In this document: positions 1 to 8,240 of the stretch, one piece after another
Numbering within the stretch: the stretch's first letter is position 1
How the letters are laid out: every line of letters starts with the position of its first letter
NCBI GenBank assembly: GCA_017652545.1
Contig: JAGCAV010000164.1
Location: 1 to 26,058 of the forward strand
Origin: Lachnospiraceae bacterium
Lineage (GTDB): Bacteria; Bacillota_A; Clostridia; Lachnospirales; Lachnospiraceae
Direction of reading: 5' to 3'
Length of the DNA: 26,058 nucleotides
Notes under the pieces: model-generated
Seen by the model: only the letters and a program-made list of their open reading frames with translations
Database searches by the model: none
What the model was told of the DNA's origin: nothing
Position numbers and translations under genes: made by a program

Positions 1-71
1 GTACACATTTTATAAAGCCATGCCGTCCGGGAATCCAACCAAAACTCACGAAAAGAATCCCTTAGATGACG

Positions 72-97
72 AAAGGAGCTGCTGTCGCAGCTCCTTT
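72..97 (-). terminator. Hairpin terminator after the D-2-hydroxyacid dehydrogenase gene
   Basis: A perfect 11-bp inverted repeat (AAAGGAGCTGC / GCAGCTCCTTT) with a 4-nt loop lies about 40 bases past the stop codon of the minus-strand gene that ends at 136. Read on the minus strand the stem ends in CCTTTCG, so the U-tract is short. On the plus strand it is followed by an A-run. It is the natural end of the rpiR-dehydrogenase unit, although the weak U-tract makes its efficiency uncertain. Bases 1-71 hold nothing I can assign. Confidence 0.6.
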
Positions 98-135
98 AAA
101 ACTTCAGCTCATACCGCAGGCTCTGTTCCCGCGTC

Positions 136-1104
136 TTATTTGTTCACCACATTCGCCGGCTCACCCTTGGCGTACGCCTCGATGTTGTCGGCTGTGGTCT
201 GCATGATCCGCTCCCTGGCTTCCTTGGTGGCCCAGGAGATGTGCGGGGTGATGATGATGTTCTTCGCCTTCAGCAGCACGTTGTCGGCCTTGATCGGCTC
301 CGTGGAGACCACGTCGACCGCTGCGCCGGCAATCTTGCCGGAATTGAGGGCATCGGCAAGATCCTGTTCCACGACCAGCGGGCCGCGGCTGTTGTTGATC
401 AGGATCACGCCGTCTTTCATCTTCGCAATGTTGTCCTTATTGATGATCCCTTCCGTTGACGGGAACAGCGGGCAGTGCAGGAAGATGAAATCAGACTTCG
501 CCAGCAGCTCATCCAGCTCCACGTAGGTCGCCACTGCCTTGCCGGCTTCGCTCTGGAAAGCGTCAAAGGCAAGAACATTCACGTTCATGGCTCTTAAGAT
601 CTTTGCGGTGTTCTGGCCGATCCTGCCCAGGCCGATGATGCCTGCAGTCTTTCCGGAAACCTCGATCATGGGATAATGCCAGTAGCACCAGTCCACATTG
701 CTCGCCCACTCACCCGCGAGAACGCTGCGGGAATGCTCGCCGATGTGAGAGCAGACCTCAAGGAGCAGGCTGACAGCGAACTGGCTGACATTGTCCGTAC
801 CGTACACCGGAACGTTCATGACCGGGATGCCTTTTTCCTTCGCGTATTCGTAATCAACGACATTGTAGCCGGTGGCAAGCACTGCGATCGCTTTCAGGTT
901 CGGGCACTTGTCCATCGTTGCCTTGCTGATGGGAGTCTTGTTGATGACTGCCACCTCAGAATCACCGATCCTTTCCGCGATCAGGTCTGATTCCTCATAG
1001 GCAGTTCTGTCATATACTGTTACCTCACCGAGTTTTTCCAGGGGAGCCCAGGAAATATCACCGGGGTTTTCCGTGTAGCCGTCAAGCACTACAATTTTCA
1101 TCAT
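136..1104 (-). CDS. D-2-hydroxyacid dehydrogenase (glycerate/hydroxypyruvate reductase-like)
   Basis: This is an NAD-dependent D-isomer-specific 2-hydroxyacid dehydrogenase of 322 residues, the usual family length. The Rossmann motif GLGRIG is at residues 158-163, with an acidic residue (D181) after beta-2 that favours NAD(H). The catalytic triad is visible as R240 (NNSRGP), E269 (STEP) and H288 (TPHIS). The closest well-known relatives are glycerate dehydrogenases and glyoxylate/hydroxypyruvate reductases, which interconvert a 2-oxo acid and a D-2-hydroxy acid in the cytoplasm. Two ATGs stand in tandem after AAAGGA; either could initiate. It follows rpiR by 155 bases with no convincing terminator between them, so co-transcription from the rpiR promoter is likely. 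A reasonable inference is that it reduces a short oxo-acid made by the neighbouring pathway. The exact substrate cannot be read from sequence. Confidence 0.9.
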   Translation of the reverse strand: MMKIVVLDGYTENPGDISWAPLEKLGEVTVYDRTAYEESDLIAERIGDSEVAVINKTPISKATMDKCPNLKAIAVLATGYNVVDYEYAKEKGIPVMNVPVYGTDNVSQFAVSLLLEVCSHIGEHSRSVLAGEWASNVDWCYWHYPMIEVSGKTAGIIGLGRIGQNTAKILRAMNVNVLAFDAFQSEAGKAVATYVELDELLAKSDFIFLHCPLFPSTEGIINKDNIAKMKDGVILINNSRGPLVVEQDLADALNSGKIAGAAVDVVSTEPIKADNVLLKAKNIIITPHISWATKEARERIMQTTADNIEAYAKGEPANVVNK

Positions 1105-1259
1105 CGATCATTCCTTTCTTCTTGAGTAGAGTCACAGGGACTCAGTTATGCGCACTGCCTGTCATGTAAGAACATGGTAGCACAGGCAGGCTGGTCAATC
1201 CATTGATATCCGCTCTTTCTCCGTTTCCTGTAAGGAAACCGACATAAGATGCTGCGGGC

Positions 1260-2105
1260 TCAGAACTTCGCATGCGACGTTGCCCGTCTGGTGGCCATGG
1301 CAGCTTCAGATGAGCTGTCATAGTCTGCAAACGCGGCCATACCGACCAGTGTATCCAGGACAGCCAGCTGCGCGATACGCGTGCTGACGCTTTCTGACTG
1401 GTAGATCGTCTTTTCCGCCGCAATATGGACCGTCAGGTCAGCTGCCCTGGCGATCGGGTTTTTACCGAGTCCGGTCAGGGCCACGGTAAACGCGCCTCCC
1501 TCCTTTGCCATCTCCAGGCACTGCAGGGAACTGACATTGCTGCCCGAATGGGATATGATAAGCGCCAGATCCCCTTCCTTAAGCAGGGAAGCCGCCATGT
1601 GCTGAAGGTCTATGTCTTCATACACATGGACCATCAGGCCGATCTTCATAAACTTATGCAGCGCGTCCTTTGCCACAAACAGGCTGCCGCCTGTTCCGAA
1701 AAAGACGATCCTCTTCGCGCTGCGCAGTTTCTCCGCGATCTGCTGCAGCACCTTGATATCAATCTCAAGCAGCGTCCTGCTCAGGACCGACATCTCGCTG
1801 TTAAAGACTTTGCTGCAGATCATGGAAGGATCGTCATCCCGATCCAGCTCGGGACTGAACTGCTTCTCCTTCGGAAGCATCATCCGGGCGCTGTGTACCT
1901 TAAAATCCTGGTAACCTTTATATCCCAGATGCTTGCAGAAACGAACCATTGTCGCGTCACTGACACCGGCTTTTTCCGAAAACTCCGTGATGGTGTCATT
2001 CAGAAAAGAATCACCGTTGGCCTTGATAAACTCGACGATCTTTTTTTCGCGCTGCGTCAGTTTAACCTGGGAAGTTCTTTCTTCAAAACTGATATCTGTA
2101 TTCAT
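1260..2105 (-). CDS. RpiR/MurR-family transcriptional regulator with SIS domain
   Basis: This protein of 281 residues has the standard two-domain RpiR layout. An N-terminal helix-turn-helix spans about residues 15-75; the recognition region reads SEKAGVSDATMVRFCKHLGYKGYQDFK. A C-terminal SIS (sugar isomerase) domain spans about 120-255, with FFGTGGSLF and IISHSGS as phosphosugar-binding loops. Such regulators bind palindromic DNA and respond to a phosphorylated sugar or sugar acid. The start at 2105 has GGAG seven bases upstream. It is the only transcription factor gene in the window and sits just downstream of the ABC transporter operon. A TGAAAATAATTTTCT palindrome at its predicted transcription start suggests autoregulation, and the same palindrome flanks the promoters of the two large operons upstream. 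Its effector is probably a phosphorylated intermediate of this pathway (inference). Confidence 0.92.
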   Translation of the reverse strand: MNTDISFEERTSQVKLTQREKKIVEFIKANGDSFLNDTITEFSEKAGVSDATMVRFCKHLGYKGYQDFKVHSARMMLPKEKQFSPELDRDDDPSMICSKVFNSEMSVLSRTLLEIDIKVLQQIAEKLRSAKRIVFFGTGGSLFVAKDALHKFMKIGLMVHVYEDIDLQHMAASLLKEGDLALIISHSGSNVSSLQCLEMAKEGGAFTVALTGLGKNPIARAADLTVHIAAEKTIYQSESVSTRIAQLAVLDTLVGMAAFADYDSSSEAAMATRRATSHAKF

Positions 2106-2117
2106 AAGTCATCTCCG

Positions 2118-2167
2118 GCAGAAAATTATTTTCAGTTTCAGTTTAGCTGAATTTTCATTTTTGTCCA
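2118..2167 (-). promoter_or_regulatory. rpiR promoter with candidate autoregulatory operator
   Basis: On the minus strand a -35-like TGGACA (2162-2167) and a -10-like TAAACT (2140-2145) are separated by 16 bases, about 35 bases before the rpiR start codon. The palindrome AGAAAATTATTTTCA (plus strand, 2120-2134) covers the predicted start of transcription. It is built like the elements seen around the promoters at 9354-9442 and 17275-17363. Its position suits autorepression. This is a reading by eye, not an experiment. Confidence 0.6.
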
Positions 2168-2251
2168 CTCATTTCTGTCAGAAAAGCATGTAAAGCAGAT
2201 GATCCGTTCATATCCGGGCGGCCGCTGTTCCTGTTCGGATACAGGGCCATC

Positions 2252-3229
2252 CTATCCCTGCTTCTTTTTCCGTTTGGCCAGCTTGTTTACGATAATCGCC
2301 TGCAGCGTATCGAGGTAGGTGGCCAGGATAATGATCAGACCGATGGCGATGAACTGATAGAAGGTCGCCAGCCGGATGACGATCAGGCCGATCTTCAATG
2401 CGGAGATCGTGAAGGCGCCGAGCACGGTGCCCAGGATCTTGCCCTTGCCGCCTGCCAGGCTGGTTCCGCCGATGGCGACTGCCGCGATGGCCATCGTCTC
2501 AAATCCCTCACCGGCAGTCGGTTCGCCGGTGCCAAGTCTGGCCAGTGTCACCATACCGGCCATGGCAGCGCCGATGGAGCACATGATGTAGGCGATCATC
2601 TTATAGCGTTCCACATTGATACCGGACATCTTCGCGGCGCTCTCGTTTGCACCGATGGCGTAAATGTACACACCCGCGCGGCGCTTGGAAAGGATCACGG
2701 CAAAGATGATGGCCAGGATCAGAAGGTAGATCATGTTCATGCGCACGCCGCGCACGATCTGATCCTGGAAGGTCTTTCTGAACTGTCCCTGAATATTCAG
2801 GACCGGTTCACCGTTGCTGATGACATATGCAAGACCTCTGAAGATCTGATTGGTGCCCAGGGTCGCGATGAAGGGCTGCAGTTTCATCTTCGTGATCAGG
2901 AAGCCGTTGATCATGCCGATGATCACGCCCATGATCAGGCCGAGTACGACGACGATCACAACAGGTACCTGGTGAGCGGAAAGCTCCGCGCAGCCAACGA
3001 TGACGACGGCCATGGTGGAACCGACCGACAGGTCGATGCCGCCGGTGATGATGGCGACCGTGATGCCGATCGCAAGGAAGCCGTTCACAACACCCTGATT
3101 GACGATATCGATCAGGTTGTCATACTGGAAATAACGGGGGCTCATAATGGAAAATACGATCACGATCAGCAGCAGCGCCACCAGGGTCGTGAAGGACCGG
3201 CTGTTCTTTTTGACAAATCTGGCAATCAT
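2252..3229 (-). CDS. Ribose-type sugar ABC transporter permease
   Basis: This integral membrane permease of 325 residues belongs to the RbsC/branched-chain-permease superfamily (BPD_transp_2). It has about eight to ten hydrophobic segments. It also carries the family hallmarks GGIDLSVGS near residue 60 and AIGGTSLAGGKGKILGTVLGA near residue 255, which mark ribose/galactose/xylose-type permeases. The C-terminus is basic (KLAKRKKKQG) and faces the cytoplasm in relatives. It begins 3 bases after the stop of the ATPase gene, and its AGGAG ribosome site lies inside that gene's end, so the two are translationally coupled. It completes a binding protein-ATPase-permease set. A single permease gene implies a homodimeric channel, as in RbsC. 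The substrate is probably a pentose, hexose or polyol, but the sequence does not fix it. Confidence 0.93.
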   Translation of the reverse strand: MIARFVKKNSRSFTTLVALLLIVIVFSIMSPRYFQYDNLIDIVNQGVVNGFLAIGITVAIITGGIDLSVGSTMAVVIVGCAELSAHQVPVVIVVVLGLIMGVIIGMINGFLITKMKLQPFIATLGTNQIFRGLAYVISNGEPVLNIQGQFRKTFQDQIVRGVRMNMIYLLILAIIFAVILSKRRAGVYIYAIGANESAAKMSGINVERYKMIAYIMCSIGAAMAGMVTLARLGTGEPTAGEGFETMAIAAVAIGGTSLAGGKGKILGTVLGAFTISALKIGLIVIRLATFYQFIAIGLIIILATYLDTLQAIIVNKLAKRKKKQG

Positions 3230-3232
3230 TTT

Positions 3233-4741
3233 TTAGCTCTCCTTTTCTTCCATTGCGTAGGACAGAAGGTTCACCTCGGTGAATTCTTCTTTCTTGTCCA
3301 GGACGCCGTTGATATGTCCTTCTCTCATGACGATGACCCGGTCGCTCATGCCGATGACTTCCGGCAGTTCGGAGGAGACCATGATGATCGATTTCCCTTC
3401 CGCGACAAAGTCCTCCATCAGCTTGTAGATCTCCGCCTTTGCGCCTACGTCGACGCCCTTGGTCGGTTCATCAAAGATCAGGATATCCGCCTTGGTCGCC
3501 ATCCATTTAGCAACGATGACCTTCTGCTGGTTGCCGCCGGAAAGGTTCAGCGTGAAGTGTTCCGGATTGCGGATGTTCAGCTTCACCAGCTCCGCGTAGG
3601 TATTGAAGTTGTCCAGCATCTTCTTCTCGTCGAGCAGCCCCAGTATGCCCTTCTTGTATTTGCCCATGCCCGGGATGTTCACATTCCGGTTGTTGGACAT
3701 GGTCGGGATGAAGCCCTCCCTCTTGCGGTCCTCCGAGATCAGGCCGATGCCGTACTTCAGAGCTGTCTCAGTGGAATCGATCTTCACATCATTCCCGTGC
3801 AGGATCAGCTGGCCGCCATAGAGCGGATCCGCCCCGAATATGGCGCGCATGACTTCCGTCCGTCTGGCGCCCACCAGGCCGGAAAAGCCCAGGATCTCGC
3901 CCTTGTACAGCTTGAAGGAAATATTGTCAAATGTCATGCCGCTTAAGTTTTTCGCTTCCATCACCACTTCGCTGTAATCCGCGCAGCTTGGCTGCAGACG
4001 GACTGCGTAGCTGGAAACGTCACGTCCCACCATCAGATGGATCAGCTCCTCATTGGAGGTCTCGCTCATCTCTCTGGTCGCGATGCACATGCCGTCGCGG
4101 AAGATCGTCACACGGTCACAGATCGCGAACAGCTCATCCAGTTTGTGGCTGATGAACAGGATCGTGATTCCCTTTGCCTTCAGGCCGCGGATGATCTCGT
4201 AGAGCTTTTCGATCTCCGGCGCGGAGAGTGCCGATGTCGGCTCGTCAAATGAGATGATGTTGGCGTTGAAATACAGCGACTTCGCGATGGCGATCATCTG
4301 CAGGTTGCCCACGCCCAGTCCTGTCACGGGATCGTTGCTCCTGAAGGAGCAGCCCAGCTCTTCCAGTATGGAATCGCACTTGGCATATACGTCCTTGTAA
4401 TCCAGGAAGCCGCCCTTGATCATCTCAAATCCAAGGGCGATATTCTGTCCCACTGTCAGATTTTCCACTACCTGTACTTCCTGATGGACCTTGATCACGC
4501 CGTCCGTGATCGCCTCGTATGTGGAAGCATACGCTGTCGGCTGCCCATCAATATATACCTGCCCTGAGGTGGCAGGAAACACGCCATGGAGAATGTTCAG
4601 CAGCGTCGATTTTCCGGCACCATTTTCTCCAAGCAGCGCATGCACTTCCCCTTTGCGTACAGAAAATGAGATATCGGACAGGGCCACAACACCCGGGAAC
4701 TCTTTTCTCACATTTTCAAAACGAATGTATTCATTGTCCAC
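3233..4741 (-). CDS. Ribose-type sugar ABC transporter, duplicated ATP-binding protein
   Basis: This is a two-domain ATPase of the RbsA/MglA/XylG family. I place the start at a GTG (4741) preceded by GGGAGGG, giving 502 residues, the usual family size. The open frame runs 39 codons further upstream, but that extension crosses the palindromic repeats of the intergenic region and has no counterpart in the family. The N-terminal domain has Walker A GENGAGKST (about 38-46), a degenerate signature GVGNLQ and Walker B FDEPTSAL (about 165-172). The C-terminal domain has the degenerate Walker A GLVGARRTE (288-296), the canonical signature LSGGNQQKV (400-408) and Walker B FDEPTKGVDVG. One degenerate half is normal for this family. 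It powers uptake through the permease encoded directly downstream. Confidence 0.93.
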   Translation of the reverse strand: MDNEYIRFENVRKEFPGVVALSDISFSVRKGEVHALLGENGAGKSTLLNILHGVFPATSGQVYIDGQPTAYASTYEAITDGVIKVHQEVQVVENLTVGQNIALGFEMIKGGFLDYKDVYAKCDSILEELGCSFRSNDPVTGLGVGNLQMIAIAKSLYFNANIISFDEPTSALSAPEIEKLYEIIRGLKAKGITILFISHKLDELFAICDRVTIFRDGMCIATREMSETSNEELIHLMVGRDVSSYAVRLQPSCADYSEVVMEAKNLSGMTFDNISFKLYKGEILGFSGLVGARRTEVMRAIFGADPLYGGQLILHGNDVKIDSTETALKYGIGLISEDRKREGFIPTMSNNRNVNIPGMGKYKKGILGLLDEKKMLDNFNTYAELVKLNIRNPEHFTLNLSGGNQQKVIVAKWMATKADILIFDEPTKGVDVGAKAEIYKLMEDFVAEGKSIIMVSSELPEVIGMSDRVIVMREGHINGVLDKKEEFTEVNLLSYAMEEKES

Positions 4742-4767
4742 TTGTGTTTCCCTCCCGAAGAAAGTGT

Positions 4768-4843
4768 GTATCTGTTCAACCGGCTGAATAAAAATTACAG
4801 AATTGACGAAATTGCGTATCCGCTCAACCGGCTGAACAGATAC
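4768..4843. repeat. Two copies of a palindromic element, 48 bp apart, between binding-protein and ATPase genes
   Basis: At 4816-4843 a 28-bp imperfect palindrome has the arms GTATCCGCTCA and TGAACAGATAC around ACCGGC. A second, one-sided copy at 4768-4787 shares GTATCYGYTCAACCGGCTGA with it. The centres (4781.5 and 4829.5) are 48 bp apart. A third relative (14866-14894) lies between dctP1 and dctQ1. The CG-centred inverted repeat would suit a LacI-type operator. Alternatively it is an mRNA hairpin that protects the upstream binding-protein message. The sequence alone does not decide. Confidence 0.6.
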
Positions 4844-4866
4844 CGCTTCGCGATGCAAACAGCAGG

Positions 4867-4904
4867 CGGGCAGTCACATACCCATTCCGATACATGACTG
4901 CCCG
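4867..4904 (-). terminator. Stem-loop (attenuator or mRNA stabiliser) after binding-protein gene
   Basis: Arms CGGGCAGTCA and TGACTGCCCG make a perfect 10-bp stem around an 18-base loop. It lies about 100 bases downstream of the binding-protein stop codon. There is no long U-tract after it on the minus strand, so partial termination or 3'-end protection fits better than full termination. This arrangement is common where the binding protein must be made in excess over membrane components. Confidence 0.5.
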
Positions 4905-4957
4905 GCTTTCATGGGCTGCAGATTCTTCACCCGCCATATCCATTTGTCCTGCTGTTT

Positions 4958-4985
4958 CCGCCGGGGCTCATACCGGGCCCGGCGG
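4958..4985 (-). terminator. GC-rich stem-loop directly after binding-protein stop
   Basis: CCGCCGGG and CCCGGCGG form an 8-bp perfect GC stem with a 12-base loop, starting about 20 bases after the stop codon at 5007. No U-tract follows, so it is more likely a 3' protective hairpin than a terminator. Together with the hairpin at 4867-4904 and the palindromes at 4768-4843 it fills most of the 265-base gap before the ATPase gene. Confidence 0.45.
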
Positions 4986-5006
4986 ACATGTCTGCACGAT
5001 GATGAT

Positions 5007-6107
5007 TTATTCGAAGGTCGGCTCAGTCCAGCCGATCAGCTCACCGTCATCGGTCTCGATATTGTCTGCGTCAACAGCCATGGACGGAGTCCAGACGACC
5101 TTCGGCATGGTCTGGCCGAGCATGATACGGGTGGTGACTTCGCTGGCCATCATGCCCTCGTAATACGGGAACATGGAGATCGTGGCGGAAAGCTCGCCCT
5201 TCTTGATGGACTCGTAAGCTTCTTCCGTGCCGTCCTCGCCGATTACGAAGATGTCCTCGTTCAGGGTAAGGCCTGCTTCCTTGATCGCCTCGACAGCGCC
5301 AAGAGCCATAACGTCGTTGTTGCAGAAAACGATCTTCAGGTCGTCATAGGTCTTCAGGAAGGTTGCGCAGACATCCTTCGCTGTGTCGCGATCCCAGTCA
5401 GCGTTCTGCTGGTCAACGACCTCGATCTCGGAGTTGGCATCTTTCAGGGCATCGATGAAGCCGTTGGTACGGTTCTTCACAACGTCGGTACCTGCAAGGC
5501 CCATGATGATGACTGCCTGGCCGGAGCCGACTTTCTCATTGGCCCAGTCGCCGGCCTGCCTGCCCTCCTCATAGGAGTTGGGGCCTACGAACATGTCAGC
5601 GCCGTTGAACTCGTTGTTGACAGCGATGGTGGGAATTCCATCTTCGTGTGCGATCTCAACACCCTCGGTGCAGTTTGAGGTGGAGATCGGGGAGATCATG
5701 ATAACCGTGGCGCCGTCACGGATCTGATCCTTCATGACTGCCAGCTGGCCTTCGGTGTCGGCCTCGTTCAGGGCACTCTTGACATCGATCGTCACATTGT
5801 CCAGACCATTCTCGTTAAGGAATGTGACCATATCCTTGTAGCCGTCGCGAAGGGCTGTCCAGTACACATTGTCCTCAGTACGGATGTTACCGGCGATCGC
5901 GATGTCCTCGCCCTTTGCCGGAACTGCGCCGAGCTGTTCACGCATCTCTTCGAAAGTGATCGCGTCATCGAATGTCAGCGGATCAAACGCTTCATAAACA
6001 TCTCCCCAGCCATCTTCAAACTGGGCTACTGCTGCCATTGCGGAAACGCTGCAGGTCAATGCCATGGCGGCTGCAAGGATAACGGACAACACTTTGCGGT
6101 TCTTCAT
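5007..6107 (-). CDS. Sugar ABC transporter substrate-binding protein (Peripla_BP_4 type)
   Basis: This 366-residue extracellular solute-binding protein belongs to the ribose/galactose/AI-2 family. Residues 1-26 form a Sec signal peptide (MKNRK, a hydrophobic core, then SVSAMA-A). A Cys occurs at 'LTCS' but lacks a good lipobox, so lipid anchoring is uncertain. The body has the recurring features of the family: DGYKDM early, the segment ISPISTSNCTEGVEIAHEDG, FCNNDVMALGAVEAIKEAG and VIGEDGTEEAYESIKKGEL, which form the hinge and sugar-binding cleft. The start has an AGGAGG site. It is the first of three adjacent transporter genes and is separated from the ATPase gene by structured RNA, which would favour a higher binding-protein level. 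The ligand is unknown; pentoses, polyols and hexoses are all possible for this family. Confidence 0.93.
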   Translation of the reverse strand: MKNRKVLSVILAAAMALTCSVSAMAAVAQFEDGWGDVYEAFDPLTFDDAITFEEMREQLGAVPAKGEDIAIAGNIRTEDNVYWTALRDGYKDMVTFLNENGLDNVTIDVKSALNEADTEGQLAVMKDQIRDGATVIMISPISTSNCTEGVEIAHEDGIPTIAVNNEFNGADMFVGPNSYEEGRQAGDWANEKVGSGQAVIIMGLAGTDVVKNRTNGFIDALKDANSEIEVVDQQNADWDRDTAKDVCATFLKTYDDLKIVFCNNDVMALGAVEAIKEAGLTLNEDIFVIGEDGTEEAYESIKKGELSATISMFPYYEGMMASEVTTRIMLGQTMPKVVWTPSMAVDADNIETDDGELIGWTEPTFE

Positions 6108-6211
6108 TTTCAGGTCCTCCTTCTTGGTGTAAAAAATGATTGAAAAAGTGAAACATATTTTTGAAACCGGGAATTGCAGGCAATCCCCTGATTATCCGGT
6201 TCAGGTACAGC

Positions 6212-7174
6212 TTATCCGATGCAGAGCGCCCGTGCCGGGTTCTTCCGGGTGATCTTTCCGATCTCTTCCTCCGAGAAGCCGCACAGCTGCATCAGCGGAA
6301 TAAAGTGTTCGAGGATGTAGTCGATCCCGACCTTTGATCCATACGCCTTCATGCGGTCGGTCTCGGGATCCGTTGAGATCAGAATCTGGTCCAGGAAACC
6401 CTTGTCGGCCATGTGGCGCAGCATCCTCAGTTCATCGGCATTGTTGTGGAACTGGAACAGCGTGATCGTATCGTATTCCATGAACACGCCCGTGGAAGCG
6501 ATCTCCTCGTGGCGCTTCAGGTCTTTCACCTGTCTGTCCACATGGCAGACCAGGATGGATGTCGGATCAATTCCGATCTTTCCGGCCAGCAGGTCGATCA
6601 TCTTCAGCTCGTCCACGCCGTCCGTGTGCACCATGATGGACGCGCCGGTCATCTTCGCCGCTTTCCCGGCCGCTGTCAGACAGCGCACCGTATGCGGATT
6701 ATCCATGCCGTCCGTGGTGATCATGGCCTTGACCAGTCCCGCCTTCACATCCGTGCGGACTGTCGGCATATAGTAAAAGCCTTCCATGAACATGCCGTCC
6801 GTGATCTCGGATGCGAACAGCTGCGTCAGTTCTTCTTCGGGCGTGCTCCAGATCCAGTGGTCAGCCCGGTAGAATTTCGGGATGTGATAGCCTGTGGTGG
6901 CAATGATATTCACGCCGGAGAGCCTGGAGATATCCTGCAGGGCCAGCGCGTCGCGGCCGGTCGCCAGCGGATTGGCATCCACCACGCTGCAGCCGCCTTT
7001 CTCATGGTAGAGCGAAAGCTCCTTCGCGGAAAGCGGCAGATTGTTCATGCAGATCAGGGGACAGATCTCCTGGTCTGTGGTTCCTACTATGTAGATATGC
7101 TCGTGGGGCTGTGTATGTCCCAGCGAACCTTCGTCTATATTTCCCAGTACGGTCTGAAAGATTCGATTACGCAA
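6212..7174 (-). CDS. Phosphotriesterase-family metal hydrolase, probable sugar lactonase
   Basis: This 320-residue TIM-barrel amidohydrolase belongs to the phosphotriesterase (PHP/PTE) family. All binuclear-metal ligands are visible: H24 and H26 in PHEH, K149 in GLVK (the carbamylated lysine), H183 in MVHTDG, H211 in VCHVD and D269 in STDPETD. The start is a TTG at 7174 with AGAGGT five bases upstream. A stop codon lies two codons before it in frame and the next ATG is past the first metal motif, so TTG is the only sensible start. Several bacterial members in carbohydrate operons hydrolyse sugar lactones or phosphorylated sugar lactones rather than organophosphates. Its place between an aldolase and a sugar ABC transporter supports that role here. 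The actual lactone is not known, and other ester substrates remain possible. Confidence 0.85.
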   Translation of the reverse strand: MRNRIFQTVLGNIDEGSLGHTQPHEHIYIVGTTDQEICPLICMNNLPLSAKELSLYHEKGGCSVVDANPLATGRDALALQDISRLSGVNIIATTGYHIPKFYRADHWIWSTPEEELTQLFASEITDGMFMEGFYYMPTVRTDVKAGLVKAMITTDGMDNPHTVRCLTAAGKAAKMTGASIMVHTDGVDELKMIDLLAGKIGIDPTSILVCHVDRQVKDLKRHEEIASTGVFMEYDTITLFQFHNNADELRMLRHMADKGFLDQILISTDPETDRMKAYGSKVGIDYILEHFIPLMQLCGFSEEEIGKITRKNPARALCIG

Positions 7175-7217
7175 GGTCTACCTCTCAAAATCATTCTGAT
7201 CAGATCTGAAGTCAGTT

Positions 7218-7241
7218 ACAGGCGTCCGTTAAGACGCCTGT
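7218..7241 (-). other. Intercistronic stem-loop between aldolase and lactonase genes
   Basis: ACAGGCGTC and GACGCCTGT form a perfect 9-bp stem with a 6-base loop, about 20 bases after the aldolase stop codon and about 45 bases before the TTG start of the lactonase gene. No U-tract follows on the minus strand (TAACTGAC), so it is probably an RNA processing or stability element rather than a terminator. Confidence 0.5.
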
Positions 7242-7259
7242 ACAGTTAACACAGTCCAA

Positions 7260-8144
7260 TTACAGGACTTTGTAATCCTCATAATTCTTGTCATTCTTGA
7301 CGGTCTTGTACAGCTCCATGCACTCCTTGGCGCTGTAGCCCTTGTGGATCAGGCGGCGAAGCGCGATCACCAGAGCGGTCACATCGTCATTGTCCCATAC
7401 CCAGCGGCCCATGGTCACACCGCCGCAGCCTGCATCCAGGGCATCCCTGGTCATCTGCATGTAGTAATCAAGAAGAGCGTCTCCCTCAAGACCCTTGGGG
7501 GTGTCGCCGCCCTGAATAACAACGCGGAAGGATGACGGTACGCAGGCAATAGCCTTGGCCATGCTCTCGGGATCACCGGTGTAGGTGGTCTTAACAACAT
7601 CCATGCCAAGCTCGCAGGCGCTTCTTACACAGTAAGCGATGTTTTCCCATGCAGCTCTCTTGTCAACCGGAACGCTCTCACCCTTCGGATACACATGGCC
7701 GATCAGGGGCATGCCGATCTTGTCGCAGTACTCGCTGGCTTCGCCGATGCGGGCAAACTGCTCGTTCTGGAAATCACCCAGGGTCATGCAGCCCATGGAG
7801 ACAGCATCTGCGCCCATGCGGACAGCTGCGTCAACAGAGCCGAACACACAGTCATTCGTGGGAGAAGTCGGTGCATAGTTGGAGATCTTGTGCAGGATGG
7901 CAATGCCGGATCCTACGTGGGGGCCCCAGCAGCGTTTCTGGATGCCGCCGGTCATGGTCATGGCATCGGGAACACCGGCTACGATCTTGTCGATAGCGGT
8001 CTGAATATCCTGGATACCGGTCATCGGAGCGATTCCGCGGGAGGTGGCGTGGTCAACTGTGATCGCCATCATCTTATTGCTCTCGGGATTTACCATTCTG
8101 GAAAGTCTGACTGCCTTGCCCATTGCATACATCGGTTCTACCAT
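7260..8144 (-). CDS. Class I aldolase of the DhnA/LsrF (DeoC/FbaB) family
   Basis: This Schiff-base TIM-barrel aldolase has 294 residues. D31-H32 (TVDHA), Y152 (HVYPKG) and the probable Schiff-base lysine K185 (DVVKTTYTGD) are in the expected order. They are followed by QGGDTPK (about 211-217) and GGVTMGRWVW (241-250), which bind the phosphate in relatives. The family includes archaeal-type fructose-bisphosphate aldolase, LsrF (AI-2 phosphate thiolase) and the ADTH synthase of alternative aromatic biosynthesis. The presence of a sugar kinase, an isomerase and dehydrogenases around it favours cleavage of a phosphorylated ketose or keto-acid to a triose-phosphate-level product. An AAAGGAAG ribosome site precedes the ATG. 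No other lsr gene (lsrK, lsrG, lsrR) is seen, so AI-2 processing is less likely. The precise substrate is inference. Confidence 0.85.
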   Translation of the reverse strand: MVEPMYAMGKAVRLSRMVNPESNKMMAITVDHATSRGIAPMTGIQDIQTAIDKIVAGVPDAMTMTGGIQKRCWGPHVGSGIAILHKISNYAPTSPTNDCVFGSVDAAVRMGADAVSMGCMTLGDFQNEQFARIGEASEYCDKIGMPLIGHVYPKGESVPVDKRAAWENIAYCVRSACELGMDVVKTTYTGDPESMAKAIACVPSSFRVVIQGGDTPKGLEGDALLDYYMQMTRDALDAGCGGVTMGRWVWDNDDVTALVIALRRLIHKGYSAKECMELYKTVKNDKNYEDYKVL

Positions 8145-8240
8145 TGTTTTTTCTTCCTTTCTTTCAATGAAATGTGTTTTGACGTTTTTATATGCTTGTT
8201 GACTGTATCTCTGTGTTTTTAAGGGTTTCCGGTTTTTCCG

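Noticed and set aside
2195..2245. GATCCGTTCA...TGTTCGGATAC between permease and rpiR as a further copy of the 28-bp palindrome
   Set aside because: The outer words are similar, but the spacing is much larger and the centre does not match, so I did not count it as a copy.
4742..4858. In-frame N-terminal extension of the ABC ATPase up to an ATG at 4858
   Set aside because: It would translate the palindromic repeats and lacks family similarity. The GTG at 4741 has a strong GGGAGGG site and gives the usual 502-residue length.
6149..6164. TGAAACATATTTTTGA upstream of the ABC binding-protein gene as another RpiR site
   Set aside because: It matches only about two thirds of the palindrome positions and is not symmetrical; AT-rich leaders give such matches by chance.
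7260..8144. Aldolase as LsrF of an AI-2 uptake (lsr) operon
   Set aside because: The ABC transporter and aldolase superficially suggest lsr, but lsrK, lsrG and lsrR are absent, only one permease gene is present, and the neighbours are sugar dehydrogenases and a lactonase.
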